Shown: positions 23,010-32,529 of the stretch, one piece after another | Layout of the letters: every line of letters starts with the position of its first letter | Position numbering within the stretch: position 1 is the stretch's first letter | Source: Linyphia triangularis | Taxonomy: Eukaryota > Arthropoda > Arachnida > Araneae > Linyphiidae | Direction of reading: 5' to 3' | Assembly: GCA_963978545.1 (NCBI GenBank) | Contig: OZ021722.1 | Coordinates: 12,057,401 to 12,121,400, forward strand | DNA: 64,000 nucleotides | Program-made: the position numbers and the translations under genes | Notes under the pieces: model-generated | Databases searched by the model: none | What the model was told of the DNA's origin: nothing | What the model saw: the letters and a program-made list of their open reading frames with translations, nothing else

Positions 23010-24400
23010 TGTACAAGTTTGCCCGCCAAAAAATAAGTACTCAAGTGCATAATGTCGTTTCGCAGAACAAGTATCCTTAAATTCGCATAAAAGTGCCCCC
23101 GCCGAATATTTTTGCTAAAGTTTAACAAAATAGCTTACTGTAAACACATCTGTATAAAAATGTATCCCGAAAATAATTACAGTGGTGGGAAATACTTAGT
23201 ACTCTTTTCGCCCAAGACTCGCTGCAAAAGTTGTTTGAAATAACTGAATTTTCTGCTCAAAACCGTTGATAAGTTTCACTGCCTTAATAAAAAACCTAGC
23301 AGAAAAGGTGGTTTTACAAAACAACTTGCAGTTGAAAAACATGTATGATAGTTTCTCCTCCAAAACTGTACTCCAGTAGCAAAGCCGTTTTACAGTTATT
23401 TTTCCTACAAAACTTGCATTAAAAGTGGTTTTTACGTAACTTTTACTATTATATAAAACCGTTAAAGTGTTTCTCTGCCAAACCAGTTACAAAAGTAAAT
23501 GTTGTTTTTACAGCATATCTTGCCATTTATAAATCTGTATTATAATATCCCGCCGAAAAAAATATTGCATCAGAAAAGGTTATTTCATAGATTTGTCCTT
23601 TTACCGTTATATTTGCCCAAGACTATTGCAGTAGAAGTTATTTGAAATAACTGGTTTACTATTTAACTAAACAGTGAAAACAGTTTCACTGCCGTTAAAG
23701 AAATCTTGCAGCAAGTACTGTTTTACAGAACATCTTGCAGCTTACAAATCTGAATAATAGTTTCCCCGCCGCAAATATACTACAGCAGCAAAGATCGTTT
23801 TACAGTTATTTTTCCTACAAAACTTACATTAAAAGTGGTTTTTACGTAACTTTTACTATTATATAAAACCGTTAAAGTGTTTCTCTGCCAAACCAGTTAC
23901 AAAAGTAAATGTTGTTTTTACAGCATATCTTGCCATTTATAAATCTGTATTATAATATCCCGCCGAAAAAAATATTGCATCAGAAAAGGTTATTTCATAG
24001 ATTCGTCCTTTTACCGTTATATTTGCCCAAGACTATTGCAGTAGAAGTTATTTGAAATAACTGGTTTACTATTTAACTAAACAGTGAAAACAGTTTCACT
24101 GCCGTTAAAGAAATCTTGCAGCAAGTACTGTTTTACAGAACATCTTGCAGCTTACAAATCTGAATAATAGTTTCCCCGCCTCGAAGGTACTACAGCAGCA
24201 AAGATCGTTTTACAGATGAATTTTTTTGTTGTCGTATTCTGTTATTTTCGCTAAGATAAGTAAAAGTTGTAAAAGTTGCTACTCTGTATTGAAAAAGTGT
24301 TCCTAGTAAACCAATAACTAAACAGCAAACGTTGTTTTACAATTACTTAATGTTTTCAAATAAGTATAGTAATATCCGCGCCGAGAGTGTTTGACTATAG
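23010..24400. repeat. Higher-order tandem repeat: 410-bp unit of about six 70-bp monomers
   Basis: TTTCCTACAAAACTT occurs at 23401 and again 410 bp later at 23811, and the sequence from about 23390 to 24200 repeats almost exactly at that offset. Within a unit, related monomers begin TTTC-C-GCC: tttctctgccaaacc, tatcccgccgaaaa, ttgcccaagactattgca, tttcactgccgttaaag, tttccccgccgcaaa. Most carry a later ttgcag / gttttacag motif. Diverged monomers extend left to about 23010 and right to 24400. This is a satellite-style higher-order repeat with one recent whole-unit duplication. No coding frame. Confidence 0.9.
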
Positions 24401-24409
24401 CAAAGGTCA

Positions 24410-27400
24410 TGTAACAATTCATTCAATATTTATACTAATCAATATTACTAATACTATATTTCATGTTTTAGAAATGGTAAATTTTTTCCACATAGGTAAT
24501 TTAGTAGACAAAGTACGATATAATTAAAATTTATAATAGTGTAACCAAATATAGCACTGCCACATATTTATAAGAAAATTTTAAAGCACATTTAGTTTTT
24601 AAGTCTTCCATTTATATTTATTTGTAGCCTTATATTATTTTTAAAAATAAAGCGGTTACCATAAAAAGTTGAATGGAAATGATACATTAAAAGCAAAATA
24701 ATAAAAAAAAAAAATAACTTTCACTACGATAAAAGTCTTTCCTCCGACAAATAACTGACCCGATCTTAAGAAATTAAGATCGAATCATTCACGCGTCGCC
24801 ACCTCTTAATATACCTAAACAAAAAAGATATAATGAAATAACTAATGCAAAAGTTTTATCCCGGAAAAGTTTCTTCAGTATAAAAATCAATCACTCTTGA
24901 ATATTAACAAAACTTTTACAAAGTATGTTAGAATCGACAACAGGTTTGGATACAGCTGTGACGCAACGCTGAGAAGAAAAGTGGTTTAGTTAAATGCAAG
25001 CTATAAACAATACGTGATATTAAATGATCGCGTTTGCGGTATCGTTGTTATTGAGCTTAAATATTTAATTAAGTTTTTCTCCGATTATTTTACTTTTATA
25101 ATTGAAGGACTAAGTGGATGAAGGGGCAATTTTTTGAATATTCAAGTTTACATTATGGATGAAGGGGCAATTTTTTTTAAATATTCAAGTTTACATAATG
25201 GATGAAGGTGTTATGTGTTTGGTTAACTTCTGGAACTTATTCTGCTTAAGTAAAATGCTTATTGACATTTATTTCGACTGATGAAAGAGTTTTAAAACAT
25301 GCAAATTAATACAAAATTATAGATTTTTAAGATTGGTGAAACTACACAAAAGGTACTTGCTGATACTTAACTCCTTTATCCACTTTGCCCTTCAATTATT
25401 ATTTTATCACTAGACATAATTATAACTAGTTTTATATCATACGCGATGGTTTAGATTTAAGAATGTATTATTTGGTTTCTTTTCAATATATTTTTTTTGG
25501 AATATTAGGGATAAATGGATTTTGTTTTAATCTTTTATTTCTGAAATTAATTATTTTATAAAATGGATAAAAATGAATAGAAAAAAAAAATTGCCGCTGT
25601 TTTTTTTTTTTGTTTTTTTGTTTTTTTTAAATGTACTGAAGTGTTTTTATATCGAGTTAAAATTCTGCAAACTTAAAAATTGATTTTGATAAAAAACAAT
25701 TTTACTTTTTACTGTACCTAAAAACTAATCTGTTCATATAGTAATAGGAACTATCAAAATTAATCTATTTTGCTACTTATTTTAGTAAAGTAATTAACAT
25801 TAATTACTCAACACACTCATATTTCATACATATAAAATGTTATGAAAAAACTTACAGGGACAAGCGTTAATAAATATCTAAGTTAAGTGAACTGAAAACC
25901 GTCTTGGTTTACAAACCATTATACTGATCATGCATTCACAACCTATCACCATCTCCGATATCTTGGCCAACTTTAATGACGTGAAACCTCACACCCTCCC
26001 AAACTTATCCCTGCCTTCCTCTGAATAGCTCCATCCCAAGTTAATATTGTCTGCCCTTGTCTCTTACACACTCTGATACACCCCCTACGTATTTAACCTT
26101 ACGACAAAACGAAATTTGTTCCACCCCCTACGCCGCCAAATCTTGGCGATAAAAATGAAGGGAACACGCTGTACAGAAGATACACGGGATAAAAAAAAAA
26201 AAAAAAAAAGAGCGAACAACAATAAACACTGGGGGATGCCTATAGAACGAGGCCGGAGAGAGAGAGAAAGTTTTTATTTTTCCCTTTTCTCTGTCTTTTT
26301 CCCTTTTTTAGTTTTTCGCGTCGCCAGCTGACGTTATGAATGGGAACCTAAGAGGGGGTGAAGGAGGGATGCGGAAGATCAGTTGATGCGTAGGGAAAGA
26401 GAAGAAAACTTTTACAGATTCAAGACACTCATCGATAGTACAGATTAGTAACTCTCAGTCGAAAGAGAAGTGGGGAGGGGGTGATATACTAAAAAGCAAA
26501 TCGTTTGCTGCACCCCCGATATTTTTTTTTTTTTTTATATAGCAGATGATATAGGAAAGGGGAAATGTTATGTATATTCATTTTTGGGAGGAGGGGGGGG
26601 GGGGGGGTCTTCGAAATTTTCTCCGACGATTCTTCGAAAAATTTGAGTTTACAGTCGGATAGGTGCGAAGGGAGTCGACAGAGCGTGGAAATTTTTGGAG
26701 GGTGGAGATTGGTTTGAGTGGAGGAGGAGGGGGGGGGGGGCGGTTGATATTTGCCAGAGCCAATTTGGCCCCAAATTGTTTTTGATGCTCGCCCGGTGTT
26801 TGGTGTGCGGCGGCAGACTCGAAAGAAAATAACAAAAATGATAGGGATTGAGTATTAGTTTCTTATGGGGGATGAGACAAAGTTTGGAGAATTATTATTA
26901 GGCAACAGTTTCTTGACTTTTAATCTCCATTAATAAAAAGTTTTTGTATTGAACGACTTGGGAGGTTTCTTTAGAGTTGTTATTAAGTTGGATTTTAACT
27001 GTTTTTTTTATTAACTGGATAAATATTGGAGTTTTGTGTTTTATTACATAAATTTTGCATATGCATAACAATTTTTTTTTTCATGTATTCTTCTATAAAT
27101 ATTGTTATTTATATCTCAAAATACGTTGCTTTGCCACCATTCATACAAATATCGCAATTTGATTGCTGACAAATGAATTTGATTTTATATACCCAAAACG
27201 ATTGTTTTTAAATTTGATATATTTTGAAAAAATAAAGTATAGAAGAAAAGGATTATTAATAATAGGAAGTGTTTAATTATTAATTTTTAACTTGTGAACA
27301 CACTTATATTACTATCCGTAACAGAATTTTACGAGACTTTTCTGAGATTAACTTTTAAGATTTTAAAATCGTACTGCTCACATTTAAAAAACAAAAAGCT

Positions 27401-27590
27401 TTATGAGCTTGCCGATAAAAACTTTAAAAAGAAACATATAAAAAAAAAATAAACAACTAATTATTTTCCCTTCAAATTCTTTTAATATTCTTTTATTATT
27501 ATTATTTGTACTTGGTGTAAAATGTATCTATTTTATAGTTAATATTTCGTTCGGTAGCGTGCCAAAATATATTATACTTTGAGGGCAGAG
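24410..27590. other. AT-rich unique sequence with small local repeats
   Basis: Contains a hairpin CGATCTTAA-GAAA-TTAAGATCG at 24761-24782, a 45-50 bp duplication at 25114-25208, and G15 and G12 runs at 26593 and 26729. The poly(G) runs create proline-rich frames on the minus strand that I do not believe. No gene supported. Confidence 0.55.
25114..25208. repeat. Local tandem duplication, about 45-50 bp, 2.3 copies
   Basis: GTGGATGAAGGGGCAATTTT, then atattcaagtttacatta, is repeated immediately, and a third partial copy (atggatgaagg) follows. Confidence 0.85.
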
Positions 27591-27603
27591 ACAAGCTAAT
27601 GAT

Positions 27604-27800
27604 CCCTCTTAACGTTGTCCACCTCATGACTTAACTCTCTGACTATCCATACCAAAGGTGTCGAGTTCGAATCCTGGGTTAGGCCTGCCTGATTAGCTGT
27701 CATTGTGGTCGTTGAGCTTGCAAACCAAACCCACCCCAACCGGTTTTGGTAAACATTGCCTTCGTCCATACCTCGGGACCAAATTACTTCAGCCTCACGC
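27604..27800 (+). mobile_element. Possible second tRNA-derived SINE family (fragment)
   Basis: A polymerase III B box with tRNA-like context, GTCGAGTTCGAATCCTGGG, lies at 27660-27678 and is followed by ttaggcctgcctgattagct. The sequence does not match the eight-copy SINE outside this box. No convincing A box, tail or target duplication was found, and there is only one copy here. It could be a decayed tRNA pseudogene. Confidence 0.4.
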
Positions 27801-27933
27801 GACGAATTCTTCCGCTTAAAGATATAGTTCCGGACAAATCAAACAATTTTTATAATAATATTTATGACCTGCTCGCATATTTTTGTATTAAAATTAAAAA
27901 CACTTATTTTCTTGTTGTTATCAATACATATAT

Positions 27934-28642
27934 TGTTGCGTGGATGGGTTCGAAAGACTTGAAGCCGAAGCAGATCGAAACTTGCAGAAATTTATTCCGA
28001 TATAACTCTTCGCAGATTCCTTTACAACTCCAGAACTTCTCGTTCTAGTAGACTCAATACAGCTCTTTTCACAACAATAGAGCACAAAACAGCAGTTAAA
28101 AACTTGACAACACAACTGCTCAAATCGCTGCAAAAGACAATGCAATGCAGTTCACTTTAGAACTACTCTGAATGCTCACTGAGACTCAGTATCTCAACTC
28201 AGTAATTCCAGTCAACTAACTCACTGTCTTATATAGGGGAGGTGAACCTTCGTGAATCTTCTAGAGATAGACATTTGGAGAACTTTCCAGATCGTAGTCG
28301 AAAACTCCTATACATGTACATGGGGACCGAAAATGTCGCCAAGTTTGGCGACATTTGGTGATTTCTAGCTAAATTGGTCAACAAAATTTAATCGCCAAAA
28401 CCATCGCCAACTTGGCTCTATCTCGCCAATTTAGCGAGATTGCCATTACCATAATGTTAAATGGCCTGCTCCTTGTAAAACTCGCTTCCCAGCGTTATCT
28501 CTGTAAAACTCGTTATCAAGCATCAAGAGACTCATTGCAGGAAAACAAACTATTGCACAGCCTTATGCGAAATGTACATAAATTTATCTTTTTACATAAT
28601 TAATGCTAAGAAATATTTACAAGCATACAGAAATTCGTAACA
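27934..28642 (-). mobile_element. Solo LTR, 709 bp, minus-strand orientation
   Basis: The + strand reads TGTTGCG...CGTAACA, inverted LTR-style ends, with ATAT on both sides (27930-27933, 28643-28646) as a 4-bp duplication typical of Gypsy-class integration. Orientation is minus: on that strand a TATA box (CTATATAAG, 28229-28237) is followed by an AATAAA signal (27991-27996), the U3-R-U5 order. U3 holds a near-perfect 26-bp palindrome at 28331-28356 (AAATGTCGCCAA and its complement around GT). No internal coding region adjoins it, so it is probably left by recombination between two LTRs. A shorter relative lies at 32085-32527. Confidence 0.82.
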
Positions 28643-28885
28643 ATATTTAAGTTTAGATTTTAATTAATATTTTACTTTTGTAACCGCGGACACCGTAAGA
28701 GTTTTAACGAAAATCGGACACACATCGTTCCAATCAGCCAATCAGAGCTTAGTAAAACCGGTTCTCACATCCCTTCAGCGTATTCGATGAACTCATCTAA
28801 GCCTGTCTCAATGTATATCTATATATCGAGATGCATTTCGTGTGTGGATCATGATCTGAAACTTATTCTCTTTTTTTTTTTTCAG

Positions 28886-29098
28886 TCGATTTGGATGCCC
28901 TTCCGGAAGATGCTGTCGACCCCGTAGGAGGCATGCGTCCCTCCCTCTCCCCTCCCCCTAAAGGGGAAGAGCGCGTGAACGGAAAGGAAGAGGACAAGAT
29001 ACAGGAGTATCTGCAGAGAAGCGACACGGCGGTCATCTATCCGGAACCCGTCGGGGGGACAGAGAAGACGAGCAGGGGGTCGCCGGAACCCGCAATCG
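28886..29098 (+). CDS. Candidate internal coding exon of an unrecognised gene (213 bp, phase 1-1)
   Basis: This is the only stretch with convincing coding character. A run of T and TTCAG precedes it (acceptor AG at 28884-28885), and GTAGGT at 29099-29104 is a good donor. The frame is open throughout, with high GC and many G/C third positions in AT-rich surroundings. It needs one base from the previous exon and hands one on, so it could be skipped or included without shifting frame. The 70 codons read VDLDALPEDAVDPVGG, then a proline-rich SLSPPPKGEE, a charged NGKEEDK, and IQEYLQRSDTAVIYPEPV before a Gly/Ser/Glu-rich end. No cysteine, signal peptide or membrane segment is visible, so a flexible linker or tail is plausible. 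I do not recognise the family. A solo LTR lies 240 bp upstream. Flanking exons are not visible within about 29 kb upstream. The protein function is unknown. Confidence 0.6.
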
Positions 29099-29199
29099 GT
29101 AGGTGGACGATTGGTTTCTTCGGTTTGAATAAGTTGCTCGTCTCAATTTGGTTGCTTTACTAGTAAATAAACACTGCGATGATCTAGTTTTTAAGTTAA

Positions 29200-30050
29200 A
29201 CAGGGGTTTCCACGGTCATTGAAAGTGCTTAAATTTTTTTTTAACTGGTTTTCCAGTCCTTTAAAGTACTAGACTGAGAGGCGACTGCAATTTTCGGACG
29301 CCATCGAACACCATTCTGAATTTTTTTTATAGAAATTGGAGAAAAGTGAGTTGATTACGAATCCACTGGTCTGCCGTGGCAAAAATTGCCGAAACTGGTC
29401 AAAAATCGACTTTTAATAAGTTGAACCAAATCCATTTGCCAAATGCGCCATAACTTGCCGAATAATAAGCATTTTTTTATTATTTTTATTTGGTAACTCT
29501 CACTTTTTAATTTTCAATTAAGAAGGTTGCAGACGATTCAGATATCTGGCGACGGTCTACTTGCATCTATTAAAATTGAGCCAAGTTGGCAATAAACATT
29601 ACGTCACTGATGACGTAACTGATGTCGCCAATTGGCTTACTTTTAAAAGATACCAAGTTTTACCGTGTCAGAGATCAGAAATCGTTTGCGCTTTTTTTCA
29701 TTGAAAATCAAAATACAGTGGGTTGCCAGACGAAAAAGGTTGTTCTCTTTTTGGCAAGTTATGACATATTTGGCAATCGGATTTTAGTTCAACTCATTCC
29801 AAGTCGATTTTGGACCAGTTTCGGCCATTTTTGCCACCGCAGACCAGTGGATTCGTAATCTACTCACTTTTCTCCAATTTCTATAAAAAAAAAAATTCAG
29901 AATGATGTTCCGACGCCTCTCGGACTATACTTGAAAATGCTTAGAGATCCTTAAAAAGTCCTTATTTTTGTCACTTATATCTCTGCCACCGCATGAAAAT
30001 TTTTTGCTATATTTGCACTTAGCGTACTTCAGTTTGTACATCGTTTAGTT
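29200..30050. mobile_element. Short DNA element, CAGGGTTCCC family, copy 3 (interrupted, decayed)
   Basis: The left part, 29202-29269 (caggggtttccacggtcatt, then gaaagtgcttaa), and the right part from 29928 (cttgaaaatgcttagagatc, then ccttaaaaagtccttat) align with the elements at 3742 and 8199. Similarity fades towards 30050 and the right end is lost. A 658-bp inverted-repeat element splits it. Confidence 0.75.
29270..29927. mobile_element. Long-inverted-repeat DNA element, 658 bp, with 3-bp TAC duplication
   Basis: The two ends are inverted copies of each other for about 180 bp: agaaattggagaaaagtgag, ttacgaatccactggtctgc and ccgaaactggtc on the left each have a near-exact reverse complement on the right. 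The ends read TAGACTGAGAGGCG and, inverted, TAGTCCGAGAGGCG. TAC flanks both sides (29267-29269, 29928-29930). Removing the element and one TAC restores AAAGTACTTGAAAA, matching the sister MITEs (aaagt/gcttgaaaa). The middle has no transposase. A 3-bp duplication points to PIF/Harbinger or CACTA-like mobilisers, but the ends match neither obviously. Confidence 0.88.
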
Positions 30051-30351
30051 TGTATTTTGCTGATTGGTGGATTAGAAATCAAATGGTTTAAGTTACACAC
30101 TGTAACTCTGCGAGATTAGTGTTTCCGTTTTGCGATGAGAGGGGGGGGGGGAGGAGGAATTTTTTGTTTCGATCCACCTACTATTCATTCTACATAGAAT
30201 TATCTTAACTTAGAGTTCCATCTCATAAAAAGTACCAAAATATTCTCAACATAGAGTTCCTCCACAAGAAGTACCAATACTACCTTTACATAGAGATAGT
30301 ACCTTCTCACAGAGTAGCAACTTTTAAAAGTTAAACGTCCATTTTCAAATA

Positions 30352-30538
30352 GCCGACCAAACGGTATAGTGGTTAGCGTGCTAGCTTCTAGACCGCGAGG
30401 TTGCGGGTTCCGAGTCCCGTGTTTAGGCATGGGTGTTTGTAAATGTATGTTGGCTTGTCTAATGACGAATGTTTCGGCGCATTGTAGCCCTCGTGTTGCT
30501 GACGGCGCCAGATAATCTGAAAACAACCAACCAACCAA
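30352..30538 (+). mobile_element. tRNA-derived SINE, copy 7 (full length, subfamily with extra C)
   Basis: Complete element with tail AACCAACCAACC. The B box reads GGTTCCGAGTCCC, with one extra C compared with most copies; the copy at 52420 shares it. Perfect 14-bp duplication TCCATTTTCAAATA at 30338-30351 and 30539-30552. Confidence 0.96.
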
Positions 30539-30559
30539 TCCATTTTCAAATAAATAACC

Positions 30560-32080
30560 CAATTTGAACTTGTGAATAATTAATTAATCAGAAGCGGGGT
30601 TACCATCCTTTAAAATGGTTGTATCATTTGACCACTTTTGGTTTTGTGTAATAGGATAAAAAGGAATCGTTACAAACTAGCACCGTCCAAAAGTAAAATA
30701 CAAGGTGACGTAAATTTATTCGAACAAAACATTCGATTTAAATATTTGACATCGGAGGAATATGGGCTAATATCCAGCTGTAGTGTGAACCACTTAGTGA
30801 AAAATGAGCATGGAAGGAGTTATCTTCTAATCAGCCCTACAGTTCGATGTCTGCACATTAGGAACACCCCCCACTCATTTTTATTATTAATTCGTCCCAA
30901 TTCATTTATTGATATCCCTTTCAGCGTACAACAACAATCAATTCCTGTTTTTCTCTCTCTTTACTAATGAGAGTTTTTCTTTACAAACCTCATTTTTTTT
31001 TATATATATATATCAACGTCAAAATATTAATTCATTGGGCATAAGGAAATTATCATTTGGACAGCCACAATCACAAGAGGGAAAAAAGATGCTATTATTA
31101 TTATTATTATCAACCACACAGAAGCGGTCATCTTTTTCTACGGGGAGAAGGGGAGGGAAAAAATACACATCGTTCCATTCTCTATTAATCTCATTAATTC
31201 CAGATGAAAAACAAATTCATTTAGAAAAAGCAATGAGGAAAATACGTGTAATCCCAATGGGGTAGTTTTTAATGAGTCATTTGGTTGGAAGTGAAATAAT
31301 AATAAAAAGAAGAAAAAAAAACAATGCTTCCTCGTAATTACATTTGCATAATTGATTTTAATATCCATGCCTTGATTGAAAAATATGTTGCACAATTAAA
31401 TGTCATTTATTCATTATATAATCGCCTCATGATGATTTTCGGTTTATTAATTCTGTGATTGCTGTTTTACCTTTACAATCGAAAAAGATCATTACTGGGG
31501 AGGTTTTTTTTTTTTTTTTACTCTCAGGGAAATTATAATGATTTTTGTGATCAGATTTATGGCACAGTTTATCTTTAACATGGCCGTTTAATTAATAAAG
31601 CAGCGTGGGTTATGAGAATTTACAGATCCATATATCAAAAGAATCGCTTAAGTTCCTTGCCAAAAAGACTAACCAGGCTAATTTTTTTTTTTTGTCTTCA
31701 TAAACCCCTCAGTGTGGTAGATTGTTTAAATGATTTTTTTGTGATCTTATGTACAGTTCTTCATTTACCGTTTAATTTTGGCTTGCTGTCAATACAGCTT
31801 GACCATACTGTGGTGAAATGTATTGGTTTCTATGATTATTGCTGACGCCAAAAAAGAAAAATCTATAAATTGACAGATTTGAAAGAGAATCCTTTTAGAA
31901 ATCAAATCCTCCAATCGTTAATCATATAAAACAATAAACTATGAAATTAAGGTGGGTTTTTATTAAATATATTTTATATAGTTCTAAACAAATGTGTTAC
32001 ATTTCTCCCACTAAAAATTAACTATGGACCATTAATTGCATTAATTGTTATTTAAATAGAACTGAAAATCTTATGTCAAT
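30560..32080. other. Unique AT-rich sequence
   Basis: A 109-codon and an overlapping 118-codon open frame occur around 30638-31265. A few frames this long are expected by chance in this composition; they have no recognisable motifs and no splice context. No feature called. Confidence 0.55.
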
Positions 32081-32084
32081 ATAT

Positions 32085-32527
32085 TGAGACTTGAAGCCAA
32101 AGCAGATTAAAACTTGAAGAGATTTATTCCAATATAACTCTTCGCAGATTCTTTTACAACTTCAGAACTTCCCGTTCTAATAGACTCAATACAGCTCTTT
32201 ACACAACAATGGAGCACAAACGGCAGTTAAAAACTAGATACACAACTGCTAAAATCGACCCAAAAGACAATGCAATACAGTTCACTTTCGCAATGCACCT
32301 CTCTGAATGCTCTCACTCCTGTAAAACTCGTTTTCCAGCACTATCTCTGTAAAACTCGTTTTCCAGCGTTATCTCTGTAAAACTCGTTTTCAAGCATTAA
32401 GAGACGCATTGCAGGAAAGCGAAGTAAAGACGAACTCTTGCACTGCCTTATGCGAAATGTACCTACAATTTTCTTTTTACATAACTAATACTACGAAATA
32501 TTTACAAATATACAGAAATTCGTAACA
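32085..32527 (-). mobile_element. LTR relative, shorter copy, minus-strand orientation
   Basis: It aligns with 27934-28642: cttgaagccaaagcagatta, gactcaatacagctcttt, aaaagacaatgcaatacag, gcgaaatgtac and the CGTAACA end. It lacks the first 22 bases at its left and about 270 bp around the TATA region. Instead it has three copies of a 31-bp block (tgtaaaactcgttttccagc). Duplication not clear. A diverged or internally deleted solo LTR of the same family. Confidence 0.75.
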
Positions 32528-32529
32528 GT

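Noticed and set aside
26578..26835. 85-codon minus-strand proline-rich frame
   Set aside because: The proline runs are translations of the G15 and G12 homopolymers; no splice context or family resemblance.
30638..31265. Overlapping 109- and 118-codon + frames
   Set aside because: A few frames of this length are expected by chance at this base composition; no recognisable motifs, and codon use follows local AT content.
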